The notes below the pieces were generated by a model. The model was not told where the DNA came from. It did no database searches and worked only from the letters and a program-made list of their open reading frames with translations. DNA of 64,000 nucleotides from Methyloversatilis discipulorum (GTDB lineage: Bacteria > Pseudomonadota > Gammaproteobacteria > Burkholderiales > Rhodocyclaceae): assembly GCF_000385375.1 (NCBI RefSeq), contig NZ_ARVV01000001.1, positions 1,240,001 through 1,304,000 of the forward strand, in the 5' to 3' direction. This document shows positions 53,190 through 63,164 of the stretch, piece after piece (the first letter of the stretch is position 1; the number at the start of each line of letters is the position of its first letter). The position numbers and the translations under genes were made by a program.

Positions 53190-56081
53190 ATGAGCACCGG
53201 ACAACGTCTTCTCAACGCGCTGGGCGACCGCTACCGGCTGCCCTGGCTGTTTGCGCTGCTGGTGATCGCGGCGCTGTACGTGAAGACGCCGCTGTCGGTA
53301 GCCCGGTTCGACCTGCTGCTGCACGACCTGTTTAGCGTCGAATTGCTGGCCGGGCCGCCGAACGGCGGCAGCGTCGACACCCAGGCGCCGCTGGTGATCG
53401 CCATCGACGACGCCAGTCTGGCGGCGCGCGGTCCCTGGCCCTGGCCGCGCGAACGCCATGCCGAACTGGTGGACCGGCTGTCGAGCGCCGGTGTGTCGGG
53501 CATCGGCTACGCGATCATGTTTGCCGAGCCGTCTGCCGACGATCAGGGCGATGCGGCGCTGATCGACGCGGTGAGGCGTGCCGGCAACGTCGTGCTGCCG
53601 GTGGCGCCAGTGGCGTCGGCCGGTGGCGGCGTCGGCACGCTGCAGCCCTGGCCGGCGCTGGCCGATGCGGCAGCACGGCTGGCGCACGTCGATGTCGAGG
53701 TCGATGCCGATGCGCTGTCGCGCCGGCTCTTTCTGGAAGCGGGTGCCGGCAGTCCGCAGTGGCCGGCGCTGGCCTGGGCGCTGATCGACGTGTCGCGCAA
53801 GTCGCGGCCGCTGTCCGGCATAGGCGGTCGGCGCGGAGCGGCGGAACCGGCGGCGGGGTCGTGGGTGCGCGATCACGAGGTCATCGTGCTGCCCGGCGGC
53901 GCCTGGCCGGTCGCTCATCTGTCGGCCACCGACGTGCTGGCCGGCGCGATATCGCCCAATCTGCTGCGCGGACGCAGCGTGCTGGTCGGCGTCACCTACA
54001 CCGGCTCGGGCAACTCGCTGGCCACGCCGGCCTCGGCCTTGGCGGCGCCGATGCCGGCTGTCGATTTTCATGCGCGCGCCTACTCGGCGCTGCGCAGCGA
54101 CCGCTACTCGACGCAGCTGGCACCGGTGTGGAGCCTGCCGGCGGCGCTGGGCGTACTCGCCTTGCTGTGGCTGCGTCGCCCGCATGCGCGGCTGCGCGAC
54201 ATGGTGCTGGTGGCCGGTGCGCTGACCGTGCCACTGCTCATCAGCGTCGTGCTGCTTGCGCTTGCACGGCTGTGGCTGGCGCCGGCCGCGGTGATGATCG
54301 GCCTGTCGGTTGGTGCGCTGATGTGGGTGTCGATCCGCACCATCGATCTGGCGCAGCGCCTGAAGCAGGCCAACGCGCGGGCGCACGCGACGCTGTATGC
54401 GATTTCCGATGCCGTGCTGCAGTTCGACGGCGCGTTGCGGCTGCGCTACCTGAATCGCAAGGCGGAAGAGCTGTGCGCCTGTCGGCTCGCCGAGGTGCGC
54501 GATCGGGGCATGGAGGGGCTGCCCGCCATCGAGGGCGCGTTGCGCGACCTGCTGCAGGATCTACTGTGCCGCTGCCGTGACGAGGCACGAGCGCAGATGA
54601 TGCCCGGGCACGTGCTGATGCCTGCCGGCCGCTTTGGCCCGGCCCGCGCCTTGCGCCCGAGTGCCAGTCCGCTGTTCGGCGTGACGGGGCGGGTTGATGG
54701 CGTGGTGCTGGTGCTCAACGATGTCAGCGATACGGTGGCGGCGGCCGACAAGCTGGCGCATCAGGCCACGCACGACGCGCTGACCGGCCTGCCGAACCGC
54801 GTGCTGCTGCGCGACCGCCTGCGACAGGCGCTGGCGCAGCGCGACGCCGGCATGGTTGCCGTGCTGTTCGTAGACCTCGACCGCTTCAAGCGCATCAATG
54901 ACAGCCTCGGCCACCAGCAGGGCGACAAGGTGCTCACCACGCTGGCCAGCCGGCTGCGCACCGTGTGCCGGGTCGGCGACACGGTGGCGCGCTGGGGCGG
55001 CGACGAATTCATGATCATCCTGCAGGGGCTGGCCGACCGCGACGCAGTAGCGCGGGTCGCGGCCAAGGTGATGCAGGCGGTCGGTCAGATCATCACGCTG
55101 GACGACGTCGATTTCCGCTTCTCGTGCAGCATAGGCATCGCCATCGCGCACGAGGACAGCGACGACGCCGACGTGCTGTTCGCGATGGCCGATACCGCGA
55201 TGTATCGCAGCAAGTCGCAGTCGGGCGCGGCCATCCACTTCTACGCGCACGACATGAGCGCCGGCACGCGCGACTGGATCGAGCTGGAATCAGACCTGCG
55301 CCACGGCCTCGACGAGGGGCGCTTCGAAGTGCACTACCAGCCGCAGTACGAACTGGCGAGCGGCAAGCTGGCTGCCTTCGAGGCGCTGCTGCGTTTCCGT
55401 CGCCGCGACGGCCAGCTGCTGTCGCCCGGCGACTTCATCGCGGTGGCCGAAGAGTCGGGTCTGATCGAGGGCATAGGCGAATGGGTGCTGCTGCAGGTGA
55501 CGCAGCAGATCGCCGACTGGTCGAAGCAGGGGCTGGCGGTGGTGCCGGTGGCGGTCAATGTGTCGGCACGCCAGTGCCTCGGGCGCTCGCTGGTGCGGCG
55601 GGTCGAGAACGCGTTGCGCCAGTCGCGCATCGCGCCGTCGCTGCTGCGGCTGGAACTGACCGAAAGCACCGCGATGGGTGACGTCGACCACGTCGCCACG
55701 CTGCTGGCCGACATCCGCGCGCTGGGCGTGCACCTGTCGGTGGACGACTTCGGCACCGGCTATTCGTCTCTGTCTTATCTGAAGCGCTTCCCGATCGACG
55801 AACTGAAGGTGGACCGCTCCTTCGTGCGCGATCTGGTGGGGGATGCCGACGACGCGGCCATCGTGCGCGCGACGATCGCGCTGGCGCACGGGCTGGGCAT
55901 GCGTGTGGTGGCCGAAGGCGTCGAGAACGTCGAACAGCTCAACATGCTGGCCGCCCAGCAGTGCGATCTGGTGCAGGGCTACCTGTTCTCGCAGCCGGTG
56001 CCCGCCGAGCTGGTGGTCAGCGAGGGGCTGCTCGGCGCGCCCGAGGGGCAGGGACGCACGCTGCGGCTGATCCGCTCATGA
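53190..56081 (+). CDS. CHASE2-PAS-GGDEF-EAL cyclic-di-GMP enzyme (963 aa)
   Basis: A periplasmic CHASE2 sensor (residues about 40-310) is held by one helix before it and three after it. A PAS-like segment follows at about 395-510. The GGDEF domain has WGGDEF near 605 and the inhibitory I-site RVGD five residues upstream. The EAL domain has FEALLRF near 730, VNVSARQ, LELTEST and DDFGTGYSSL, so the metal and base residues are retained. Both making and breaking cyclic-di-GMP are possible. The FecR partner upstream may supply the cell-wall signal. Confidence 0.93.
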   Translation: MSTGQRLLNALGDRYRLPWLFALLVIAALYVKTPLSVARFDLLLHDLFSVELLAGPPNGGSVDTQAPLVIAIDDASLAARGPWPWPRERHAELVDRLSSAGVSGIGYAIMFAEPSADDQGDAALIDAVRRAGNVVLPVAPVASAGGGVGTLQPWPALADAAARLAHVDVEVDADALSRRLFLEAGAGSPQWPALAWALIDVSRKSRPLSGIGGRRGAAEPAAGSWVRDHEVIVLPGGAWPVAHLSATDVLAGAISPNLLRGRSVLVGVTYTGSGNSLATPASALAAPMPAVDFHARAYSALRSDRYSTQLAPVWSLPAALGVLALLWLRRPHARLRDMVLVAGALTVPLLISVVLLALARLWLAPAAVMIGLSVGALMWVSIRTIDLAQRLKQANARAHATLYAISDAVLQFDGALRLRYLNRKAEELCACRLAEVRDRGMEGLPAIEGALRDLLQDLLCRCRDEARAQMMPGHVLMPAGRFGPARALRPSASPLFGVTGRVDGVVLVLNDVSDTVAAADKLAHQATHDALTGLPNRVLLRDRLRQALAQRDAGMVAVLFVDLDRFKRINDSLGHQQGDKVLTTLASRLRTVCRVGDTVARWGGDEFMIILQGLADRDAVARVAAKVMQAVGQIITLDDVDFRFSCSIGIAIAHEDSDDADVLFAMADTAMYRSKSQSGAAIHFYAHDMSAGTRDWIELESDLRHGLDEGRFEVHYQPQYELASGKLAAFEALLRFRRRDGQLLSPGDFIAVAEESGLIEGIGEWVLLQVTQQIADWSKQGLAVVPVAVNVSARQCLGRSLVRRVENALRQSRIAPSLLRLELTESTAMGDVDHVATLLADIRALGVHLSVDDFGTGYSSLSYLKRFPIDELKVDRSFVRDLVGDADDAAIVRATIALAHGLGMRVVAEGVENVEQLNMLAAQQCDLVQGYLFSQPVPAELVVSEGLLGAPEGQGRTLRLIRS

Positions 56082-56108
56082 GGCGCTGATCAGCCGCAGC
56101 GGCGGGCA

Positions 56109-56780
56109 TCAGGCCGACGGCTTCTTGCTGCGCGAGGTTGCCGGCTTGGCAGCGGATTTTGCGGCCGGCTTGGCGGCTGGTTTTGCCGCCGTTTTCGAAG
56201 CCGCTTTCGGTGCCGCTGCCTTCGGGGCGCTCGCCGGCTTCGCGGCCGGAGCCGCTGCCGCTGCGGCCGCAGCCGGTGCCTTGGCGGCCTGGCTGGCAGC
56301 GGTGCCAAACTGCTGGAAGGCGGTGCGCGCGACAGTGCTGATCTGTTCGAAGGCCTGACGCGCCTTGTCCATCGCGTCCTGCATGGTGCCCATCGACTGC
56401 TGGCTGCTGATCGGCATGCCGGCCAGCATCTTGCGCAGGCTGTCCATCAGGTCCGAGCCACCGCTGTTCAGCTGTTCCCCGACCAGGCGGCCGAACTCGG
56501 CCTGGGTTTCGGCGGTGATTTCGGCGATCTGGCGCGCGCAGCCGAGCATTTTCTCGGTGGTGTTGCGCGCCAGCCGGGCGCGCAGCTCGACCTGTGCCGC
56601 CGGCTCACGCGTTTCCGTCACGGCGCGGGCGTTGTTGACGCTTTCCTCGAACAGAGCGCGGGCGGTATCCACCTGCAGCTGCATGATGCGCTGCGAGTTG
56701 TCCATCGAAAGCTGCGCCAGACGCATGGCCGCCTCGATGTTCTTCTTCTGCAGTTCCGACATCTGTTCAGTTTTGTTCAT
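56109..56780 (-). CDS. phaP: Phasin-family protein with Ala/Lys-rich tail (223 aa)
   Basis: Phasins coat polyhydroxyalkanoate granules. Residues 1-150 are the helical phasin core ([49 protein letters not shown]). The last 60 residues are an Ala-Lys-Pro repeat tail ([16 protein letters not shown]), as in PhaF-type proteins that also bind DNA. The strong site GAGGAG precedes the ATG at 56780, which lies inside the end of the upstream CoA-transferase gene, with a 14-bp overlap. Confidence 0.85.
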   Translation of the reverse strand: MNKTEQMSELQKKNIEAAMRLAQLSMDNSQRIMQLQVDTARALFEESVNNARAVTETREPAAQVELRARLARNTTEKMLGCARQIAEITAETQAEFGRLVGEQLNSGGSDLMDSLRKMLAGMPISSQQSMGTMQDAMDKARQAFEQISTVARTAFQQFGTAASQAAKAPAAAAAAAAPAAKPASAPKAAAPKAASKTAAKPAAKPAAKSAAKPATSRSKKPSA

Positions 56781-58398
56781 CGCGAGACTCCTCGGTGGGG
56801 GAAACAGGATTGTGCCGCCACAGCCCGGACAGTGCCATGACACGGTCGGCAAAAATGGCAGGGTGCATGGTGCGCAGCGCCGGTGACACCTGCGGCGTGA
56901 AGTCCATGTGGGCGAGCACGTCGCGCGCCGGGTCGATGCCAGGTGCGACCTCGATCAGTTCGATGCCGTCGTCGGCCAGCCTGAACACAGCGCGTTCGGT
57001 CACGTAGAGCACCTGCTGTCCGCGTCGCCGCGCCTCGCGGCCGCTGAAGGTGCGGTGCTCGACCGCCTGCACGAACTTGCGGCTGTTGCCTTCGGCATCG
57101 ATCACCAGGGCGCCGTCGCGTACCGCGATGTCGGCGGCGCCGGCGGTGAAGCTGCCGACGAAAACGAGCCGGCGCGCGTTCTGCGAAATGTTGATGAAGC
57201 CACCGGCGCCGGCCAGCCGGTGACCGAAGCGCGACACGTTCACATTGCCTTCGGCGTCGGTCTGCGCCATGCCGAGGAAGGCGACGTCCAGCCCGCCGCC
57301 GTCGTAGAAGTCGAACTGGTAGGGCTGGTCGATGACCGCCTGGGTGTTCACCGCCGCGCCGAAGTCGAGGCCGCCGGCCGGTATGCCGCCGATCACGCCG
57401 GGCTCGGCGGTCAGCGTGACGGCGTCGATCAGGCCTTCTTCGGCCACCACCGACGCGACGCCTTCCGGCATGCCTATGCCCAGATTGACCACATTGCCCG
57501 GCTGCAGCTCGAAGGCGGCGCGGCGGGCGATCACCTTGCGGATGTCCAGCGCCATCGCCGGCAGCGCGTCGGCGGCCAGCCGCGACTCGCCGGAATAGGC
57601 CGGGCTGTAGGCGGTGGCGAAGGTCTGGTGGTGGTGTTCGGGTGGCGATACGACGACGCAATCGACCAGCACGCCCGGCACCTTGACCTGGCGTGGGTTC
57701 AGTTCGCCGCGTTCGACGGTGCGTTCGACCTGCACGATGACCAGGCCGCCCGAGTTGTGCGCCGCCATCGCGACCGCCAGCGCTTCCTGCGTCAGCGCCT
57801 CGCGTTCCATCGTCACGTTGCCATCCGGGTCGGCGGTGGTGCCGCGCACGAGGGCGACATGGATCGGGAACGCCTTGTAATAGAGGAAGTCCTCGCCGTC
57901 GATCTGCATGCGGCGCACCAGATCGGTGGTGGTGGCCGCATTGATCTTGCCGCCGCCGTGCAGCGGATCGACGAAGGTGTCCAGTCCGACCCGCGTGAGC
58001 TGGCCCGGACGGTGCGCGGCGATGTCGCGGAACAGCTGCGAAATGACGCCCTGCGGCAGGTTCCAGGCTTCGATCTGATTGCTCACCGCCAGCGCCTGCA
58101 GCCGCGGCACCAGGCCCCAGTGGCCGCCGATCACGCGTCTTACCAGGCCGGCGTGACCGAAGTGGTTCAGACCGCGGTGCCGTCCGTCGCCCTGGCCAGC
58201 GGCGTAGACCAGGGTGAGGTCGCGCGGCGCGCCGCTGTCGAGGAAGCGCTGTTCGACCGCGATGGCGAGGTGCTCGGCGAAGCCGATACCGACGAAGCCG
58301 GTGGTGGCCAGCGTGGCGCCGTCCGCGATGCGCGCCACGGCGTCGGCTGCGCTCATGATCTTGCTGCGGGTGTGCGGCATGTGGGACGACTCGGGCAT
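56767..58398 (-). CDS. Acyl-CoA:acetate/3-ketoacid CoA-transferase, YdiF-like (543 aa)
   Basis: A family I CoA-transferase in which both halves are fused in one chain. The catalytic Glu is in [14 protein letters not shown] (near residue 335, matching Glu333 of YdiF). The Gly-rich [10 protein letters not shown] segment and [13 protein letters not shown] helix are also present. It moves CoA between short-chain acyl groups and may feed or drain 3-hydroxyacid pools for polymer synthesis, consistent with the phasin gene that follows. Met at 58398 or 58380 can be the start; neither has a strong site. An FNR-type box lies about 50 bp upstream. Confidence 0.88.
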   Translation of the reverse strand: MPESSHMPHTRSKIMSAADAVARIADGATLATTGFVGIGFAEHLAIAVEQRFLDSGAPRDLTLVYAAGQGDGRHRGLNHFGHAGLVRRVIGGHWGLVPRLQALAVSNQIEAWNLPQGVISQLFRDIAAHRPGQLTRVGLDTFVDPLHGGGKINAATTTDLVRRMQIDGEDFLYYKAFPIHVALVRGTTADPDGNVTMEREALTQEALAVAMAAHNSGGLVIVQVERTVERGELNPRQVKVPGVLVDCVVVSPPEHHHQTFATAYSPAYSGESRLAADALPAMALDIRKVIARRAAFELQPGNVVNLGIGMPEGVASVVAEEGLIDAVTLTAEPGVIGGIPAGGLDFGAAVNTQAVIDQPYQFDFYDGGGLDVAFLGMAQTDAEGNVNVSRFGHRLAGAGGFINISQNARRLVFVGSFTAGAADIAVRDGALVIDAEGNSRKFVQAVEHRTFSGREARRRGQQVLYVTERAVFRLADDGIELIEVAPGIDPARDVLAHMDFTPQVSPALRTMHPAIFADRVMALSGLWRHNPVSPTEESRDEQN

Positions 58399-58450
58399 CG
58401 GAAGCTTGTGGCGTGCGATGACGTCACTTTACCGGACGTGGAGGCCGTAT

Positions 58451-58464
58451 TTGACCCGCATCAA
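58451..58464. promoter_or_regulatory. FNR/Anr-type box between the CoA-transferase and clpB
   Basis: TTGAC-CCGC-ATCAA matches TTGAT-N4-ATCAA at 9 of 10 positions. It lies 53 bp upstream of the minus-strand CoA-transferase start and 69 bp upstream of clpB. The CoA-transferase side is the likelier target since clpB has its own heat-shock promoter next to it. Confidence 0.5.
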
Positions 58465-58474
58465 GCGTTTGCCG

Positions 58475-58502
58475 GTTGAAAAGCGGATCGTTCGCCCCAG
58501 AT
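58475..58502 (+). promoter_or_regulatory. clpB: Sigma-32 (heat-shock) promoter of clpB
   Basis: GTTGAA at 58475-58480 and CCCCAGAT at 58495-58502 are 14 bp apart, close to the sigma-32 consensus CTTGAA / CCCCATNT. The clpB start follows at 58533. The ribosome site is ACGGAGG at 58521-58527. Confidence 0.75.
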
Positions 58503-58532
58503 AGCGTCCAGACAAAGTTCACGGAGGCGTTC

Positions 58533-61118
58533 ATGCGTTTCGACAAGCTCACCACCAAATTCCAGCAAGCGCTGGCCGATGCCCAGAGTCTGGCGGTCGG
58601 TCGCGACCATCAGTACATCGAGCCGGCCCACCTGATGCTGGCGCTGCTCAACCAGGACGACGGCGCCACTGCGTCGCTGTTGCAACGCGCCGGCGTCAAT
58701 GTCGCGCCGCTGAAGAAGGCGGTCGAGGACGCGCTGTCGCGCATCGCGACGGTCGAGGGACACGGTGGCGAGGTGCAGATCGGCCGCGATCTGACCAATC
58801 TGCTCAACGTCGCGGACCGCGAGGCGCAGAAGCGCGGCGACCAGTTCATCGCCTCCGAAATGTTCCTGCTCGCAGCCACCGCCGACAAGGGCGACCTGGG
58901 CCGCCTGCTGAAGCAGGCCGGGCTGGAGCGTGCCGCGCTGGAAAAGGCGGTCGAACAGGTGCGCGGCGGCTCGTCGGTGGGTTCGGCCGAAGCCGAAGGA
59001 TCGCGTGAGGCGCTGAAGAAGTACTGCATAGACCTGACCGAACGGGCCGCTGCCGGCAAGCTCGATCCGGTGATCGGCCGCGACGACGAAATCCGCCGCG
59101 CCATCCAGATCCTCCAGCGGCGCACCAAGAACAATCCGGTGCTGATCGGCGAGCCGGGTGTGGGCAAGACCGCCATCGTCGAGGGGCTGGCGCAGCGCAT
59201 CGTCAATGAGGAAGTGCCGGAAACGCTGAAGGGCAAGCGCGTGCTGGTGCTGGACATGGCCGGCCTGCTGGCCGGTGCCAAGTACCGCGGTGAATTCGAG
59301 GAGCGTCTGAAGAGCGTGCTCAATGAGGTGGCCAAGGACGAAGGCCGCATCATCCTGTTCATCGACGAAATCCACACCATGGTGGGCGCCGGCAAGGCCG
59401 AGGGCGCGATCGATGCCGGCAACATGCTGAAGCCGGCGCTGGCGCGCGGCGAACTGCACTGCATCGGCGCCACCACGCTGGACGAGTACCGCAAGTACAT
59501 CGAGAAGGACGCCGCGCTGGAGCGCCGCTTCCAGAAGGTGCTGGTGGACGAGCCGACGGTGGAGGCGACCATCGCCATCCTGCGCGGCCTGCAGGAGAAG
59601 TACGAACTGCACCACGGCGTCGACATCACCGACCCGGCCATCGTCGCCGCGGCCGAGTTGAGCCACCGCTACATCACTGACCGCTTCCTGCCGGACAAGG
59701 CGATCGACCTGATCGACGAGGCCGCTGCGCGCATCAAGATGGAGATCGATTCCAAGCCGGAGTCGATGGACAGGCTCGAACGCCGCATGATCCAGCTGAA
59801 GATCGAGCGCGAGGCGGTGAAGAAGGAGAAGGACGAGGCGTCCATCCGCCGGCTCGGCCTGATCGAGGACGAACTGGTCAAGCTGCAGCGCGAATTCAAC
59901 GACCTTGAAGAGATCTGGAAGGCCGAAAAGGCCCAGGTCATGGGCAGCGCCCACATCAAGGAAGAGATCGAGAAGGTGCGCGTGCAGATGGCCGACCTGC
60001 AGCGCAAGGGCCAGTTCGACAAGCTGGCCGAACTGCAGTACGGCACGCTGCCGCAGCTCGAGGCGCAACTGAAGCAGGCCGAGAAGGGGGGCGAAGCCAA
60101 GCTGCCCAACAAGCTGCTGCGCACCGAAGTCGGCGCCGAGGAAATCGCCGAGGTGGTGTCACGCGCGACCGGCATTCCGGTCAGCAAGATGATGCAGGGC
60201 GAGCGCGAAAAGCTGCTGAAGATGGAAGACCGTCTGCACCAGCGCGTGATCGGTCAGGACGAGGCGGTACGCCTCGTGTCGGACGCGATCCGCCGTTCGC
60301 GCGCAGGCCTCAGCGATGAGAACCGCCCGTATGGCAGCTTCCTCTTCCTCGGCCCGACTGGCGTCGGCAAGACCGAACTGTGCAAGACGCTGGCCGAATT
60401 CCTGTTCGATTCGGAAGACCACCTGATCCGCATCGACATGAGCGAGTTCATGGAGAAGCATTCGGTGAGCCGGCTGATCGGCGCGCCGCCGGGCTATGTC
60501 GGCTACGACGAGGGCGGTTATCTGACCGAGGCGGTGCGGCGCAAGCCCTACAGCGTCATCCTGTTCGACGAGGTCGAGAAGGCGCATCCGGACGTGTTCA
60601 ACGTGCTGCTGCAGGTACTGGACGACGGTCGCATGACCGACGGTCAGGGCCGCACGGTGGATTTCAAGAACACGGTCATCGTGATGACCAGCAACCTCGG
60701 CAGCCAGATGATCCAGCAGATGGCGGGCTCCGATTACGGCGTGGTGAAGCTGGCGGTGATGAGCGAGGTGAAAACCTTCTTCCGGCCGGAATTCATCAAC
60801 CGGATCGACGAGGTGGTGGTGTTCCACGCGCTGGACGAACGCAATATCCAGAGCATTGCGAAGATACAGCTCGCCTACCTGGAAAAGCGCCTGGCCAAGC
60901 TGGACATGGGCCTGCAGGTGTCGGACGCGGCGCTGGCCGAGATCGGCAAGGCCGGCTTCGACCCGGTGTTCGGTGCGCGGCCGCTGAAGCGTGCGATCCA
61001 GGAGCACATCGAGAACCCGCTGTCGAAGAAGATCCTCGATGGCAGCTTCGGGCCGAAGGACGTGATCGTGGTCGATGCCGACGCGGCAGGTCACTTCAGC
61101 TTCCACAAACCGAGCTGA
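58533..61118 (+). CDS. clpB: ClpB disaggregase (861 aa)
   Basis: A hexameric AAA+ chaperone that pulls proteins out of aggregates with DnaK. Residues 1-150 are the Clp N-domain ([30 protein letters not shown]). AAA-1 has Walker A GEPGVGKT near 206 and Walker [16 protein letters not shown] coiled-coil middle domain follows at about 400-530 ([31 protein letters not shown]). AAA-2 has GPTGVGKTE near 608 and [11 protein letters not shown]. Length is standard. A heat-shock promoter precedes it. Confidence 0.98.
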   Translation: MRFDKLTTKFQQALADAQSLAVGRDHQYIEPAHLMLALLNQDDGATASLLQRAGVNVAPLKKAVEDALSRIATVEGHGGEVQIGRDLTNLLNVADREAQKRGDQFIASEMFLLAATADKGDLGRLLKQAGLERAALEKAVEQVRGGSSVGSAEAEGSREALKKYCIDLTERAAAGKLDPVIGRDDEIRRAIQILQRRTKNNPVLIGEPGVGKTAIVEGLAQRIVNEEVPETLKGKRVLVLDMAGLLAGAKYRGEFEERLKSVLNEVAKDEGRIILFIDEIHTMVGAGKAEGAIDAGNMLKPALARGELHCIGATTLDEYRKYIEKDAALERRFQKVLVDEPTVEATIAILRGLQEKYELHHGVDITDPAIVAAAELSHRYITDRFLPDKAIDLIDEAAARIKMEIDSKPESMDRLERRMIQLKIEREAVKKEKDEASIRRLGLIEDELVKLQREFNDLEEIWKAEKAQVMGSAHIKEEIEKVRVQMADLQRKGQFDKLAELQYGTLPQLEAQLKQAEKGGEAKLPNKLLRTEVGAEEIAEVVSRATGIPVSKMMQGEREKLLKMEDRLHQRVIGQDEAVRLVSDAIRRSRAGLSDENRPYGSFLFLGPTGVGKTELCKTLAEFLFDSEDHLIRIDMSEFMEKHSVSRLIGAPPGYVGYDEGGYLTEAVRRKPYSVILFDEVEKAHPDVFNVLLQVLDDGRMTDGQGRTVDFKNTVIVMTSNLGSQMIQQMAGSDYGVVKLAVMSEVKTFFRPEFINRIDEVVVFHALDERNIQSIAKIQLAYLEKRLAKLDMGLQVSDAALAEIGKAGFDPVFGARPLKRAIQEHIENPLSKKILDGSFGPKDVIVVDADAAGHFSFHKPS

Positions 61119-61134
61119 TTCTTACGTTGTTCGG

Positions 61135-61166
61135 GACGGGGGCAGGTCGCAAGGCCTGCCCCCGTC
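61135..61166. terminator. Strong hairpin between convergent genes
   Basis: GACGGGGGCAGG at 61135-61146 and CCTGCCCCCGTC at 61155-61166 form a perfect 12-bp stem with an 8-nt loop, just between the clpB stop (61118) and the convergent cation-transporter stop (61172). It lacks a long T-run but is a likely bidirectional terminator. Confidence 0.65.
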
Positions 61167-61171
61167 TGCGT

Positions 61172-62059
61172 TCACGCCCTCAGTTTCAGTATCCGCAGCG
61201 CACCACTGGCCACCAGCAGAGCGATCGCAGTGCCGATCGCGAGATCGGGCCAGCGGGTGCCGGTGGCCGCCACCAGTCCGCCGGCAATGATGACGCCGAC
61301 GTTGGCCAGCGCATCGTTGGTCGAGAAGATCCAGCTCGCCTTCATGTGCGCGCCGCCGTCACGGTGACGCGCCATCAGCAGCAGGCAGGCGAGGTTGGCC
61401 GCCAGCGCCAGCAGTGCGACGCCGCTCATCCACAGCGGCTCCGGCTCGCTGCCGGATACGGCGCGCCGCACCACCTCGGCCAGTGCGCCGCCGGCCAGCA
61501 GCAGCTGCAACCAGCCCGACAGGTGGGCCACGCGCAGCTTGCCGGCCGCGCTGCGCCCCACCGCGTACAGGCCCAGGCCGTAGACCGACGCATCGGCCAG
61601 CATGTCCAGCGCGTCGGCGATCAGGCCGGTCGACTGCGCCCACAGACCGCTTGTCAGCTCGAACACGAACATCGCCGCGTTGATCGCCAGCAGCGTGCGC
61701 AGCACGCCGGCTTCGTCGCGGTCGGTAGCCGAGTCCGGCGGTGCGGCGCCCGATTCCGTGACAAGCAGTTCGGCGCCGAAGCCGAGCGCCGCGAGCTTCG
61801 TCTGCAGTGGCGCCAGCGGGCCGACGTGGTGCAGCGTCACGGTGCGCGCGGCGAAATCGATGCCGATGCCGTGCAGTCCGTCGGCGCCATCGAGTGCCAT
61901 GCGGATCAGCCGCTCTTCCGACGGGCAATCCATGCCCGGTACGCGGAAGGTACTTCGTCGCCCGCCCGCTGCAGCTTCGTCGGGAAGAAGTGGCGACGGC
62001 GCGGCGGCGCAATGGCCGCTGCAGGCGCAGCCGCCGGAGCTGTCTGCTGAGGTATTCAA
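61172..62059 (-). CDS. Cation-diffusion-facilitator-type metal transporter with HMA domain (about 295 aa)
   Basis: The N-terminus is Cys-rich (SSGGCACSGHCAAAP), followed by an HMA-like fold. Its binding loop reads GMDCPSEERL, keeping one Cys instead of the usual C-x2-C. Six helices follow from about residue 120, including AMFVFELTSGLWAQSTGLIADALDMLADASVYGL (helices I-II with the Asp pair) and HMKASWIFSTNDALANVGVIIAGG (helix V). It likely exports Zn, Co, Cd or a similar ion. The start is uncertain: a TTG at 62059 is used, and other start codons exist upstream to 62161, but these overlap the divergent dus gene. Confidence 0.7.
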   Translation of the reverse strand: MNTSADSSGGCACSGHCAAAPSPLLPDEAAAGGRRSTFRVPGMDCPSEERLIRMALDGADGLHGIGIDFAARTVTLHHVGPLAPLQTKLAALGFGAELLVTESGAAPPDSATDRDEAGVLRTLLAINAAMFVFELTSGLWAQSTGLIADALDMLADASVYGLGLYAVGRSAAGKLRVAHLSGWLQLLLAGGALAEVVRRAVSGSEPEPLWMSGVALLALAANLACLLLMARHRDGGAHMKASWIFSTNDALANVGVIIAGGLVAATGTRWPDLAIGTAIALLVASGALRILKLRA

Positions 62060-62076
62060 GGTGTGCCCGTTCAAGT

Positions 62077-62091
62077 GCGGGATAATCCCGC
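62077..62091. promoter_or_regulatory. Perfect palindrome in the divergent promoter region
   Basis: GCGGGATAATCCCGC at 62077-62091 is a 15-bp perfect palindrome with a one-base centre. It contains GATAAT, which could serve as a -10 for the dus gene. It lies between the metal transporter start (about 62059) and dus start (62115) and may be an operator. Confidence 0.4.
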
Positions 62092-62114
62092 TTCGTTTTT
62101 CATCGTCGCATCCA

Positions 62115-63164
62115 ATGTCCCCTGACGACCCGGCCCGCGTCAATACGCCGGCGCCCGCCATGCCCCGCCTGCTGCTCGCGCCGATGGAAGGTCTGCTCGA
62201 CGCACGTCTGCGCGCAGTGGTGACGCAGGCGGCGCACTACGACTGGTGCGTCACCGAATTCGTGCGCGTGACCGACAGCGTGCTGCCGCCGCGCAGTTAC
62301 CAGCGCGTGGCGCCCGAACTGAAAACCAGCTCGCGTACCGCCAGCGGGGTGCCGGTTCGCGTGCAACTGCTCGGCTCGGATCCGGCGCGGCTGGCCGACA
62401 ACGCCGATCAGCTGGCGCGGCTGAATCCGGCCGGCATCGACCTCAACTTCGGTTGTCCGGCGCCGACCGTGAATCGCCATCGCGGCGGTGCGGTATTGCT
62501 GGACGAGCCTGAACTGCTGCACGACATCGTCAGCGCCGTGGGCCGTGCGGTGGCCGGGCGCGTGCCCTTCACCGCGAAGATGCGCCTGGGCGTGCGCGAC
62601 ACCTCGCGCGCCATCGAGGCGGCGCAGGCACTGGCCGAGGGCGGCGCGGAAATGATCGTCGTGCATGCGCGCACCAAGGCGGACGGCTACAAACCGCCGG
62701 CGCACTGGCCGTGGATCGCCCGCATCGCCGAAGCGGTGCGCGTGCCGGTGGTCGCCAATGGCGAAATCTGGTCGGTGGATGACTACCTGCGCTGCCGCAG
62801 CGAAAGCGGGCTGGCCGACGTGATGATGGGCCGCGGTGCGGTGGCCGATCCGCTGCTGGTCGAGCGCATCCGTGCGCGGCTGCGCGGCGATGACGCCATC
62901 GACCCGGCGCTGGACTGGCCGCGTATCGCACCGCTGCTCGGTGACTACTGGCAGCTCGTGCTCGGACATGTCGAGGCGCGTCACGCGGCGGGGCGGCTCA
63001 AGCAGTGGTTGAACCTGCTGCGCCGCGTCTACCCGCAGGCCGAACTGCTGTACCAGGCGATGCGCCCGGTGCGCGACAACGCACGTATCGGTGAACTGCT
63101 GGCGGCGGCGCTGCCGCGTCAGGCGGTTGCTGCGCTCTCCTGCACGCTCGGCGCAGCGGCCTGA
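62115..63164 (+). CDS. dusC: tRNA-dihydrouridine synthase, DusC-type (349 aa)
   Basis: This is an FMN enzyme that reduces uridine to dihydrouridine in the tRNA D-loop. MPRLLLAPMEGLLDARLRAV opens the TIM barrel. NFGCPAPTVNRHRGGAVLL holds the catalytic Cys, AKMRLGVRD and VHARTKADGYKPPAHW line the active site, and the C-terminal helical domain ends with LLYQAMRPVRDN. The motif set fits DusC (U16). ATG 62115 is used; ATG 62160 would give an N-terminus closer to E. coli DusC. Its last 46 bp overlap the convergent MscS gene. Confidence 0.9.
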   Translation: MSPDDPARVNTPAPAMPRLLLAPMEGLLDARLRAVVTQAAHYDWCVTEFVRVTDSVLPPRSYQRVAPELKTSSRTASGVPVRVQLLGSDPARLADNADQLARLNPAGIDLNFGCPAPTVNRHRGGAVLLDEPELLHDIVSAVGRAVAGRVPFTAKMRLGVRDTSRAIEAAQALAEGGAEMIVVHARTKADGYKPPAHWPWIARIAEAVRVPVVANGEIWSVDDYLRCRSESGLADVMMGRGAVADPLLVERIRARLRGDDAIDPALDWPRIAPLLGDYWQLVLGHVEARHAAGRLKQWLNLLRRVYPQAELLYQAMRPVRDNARIGELLAAALPRQAVAALSCTLGAAA

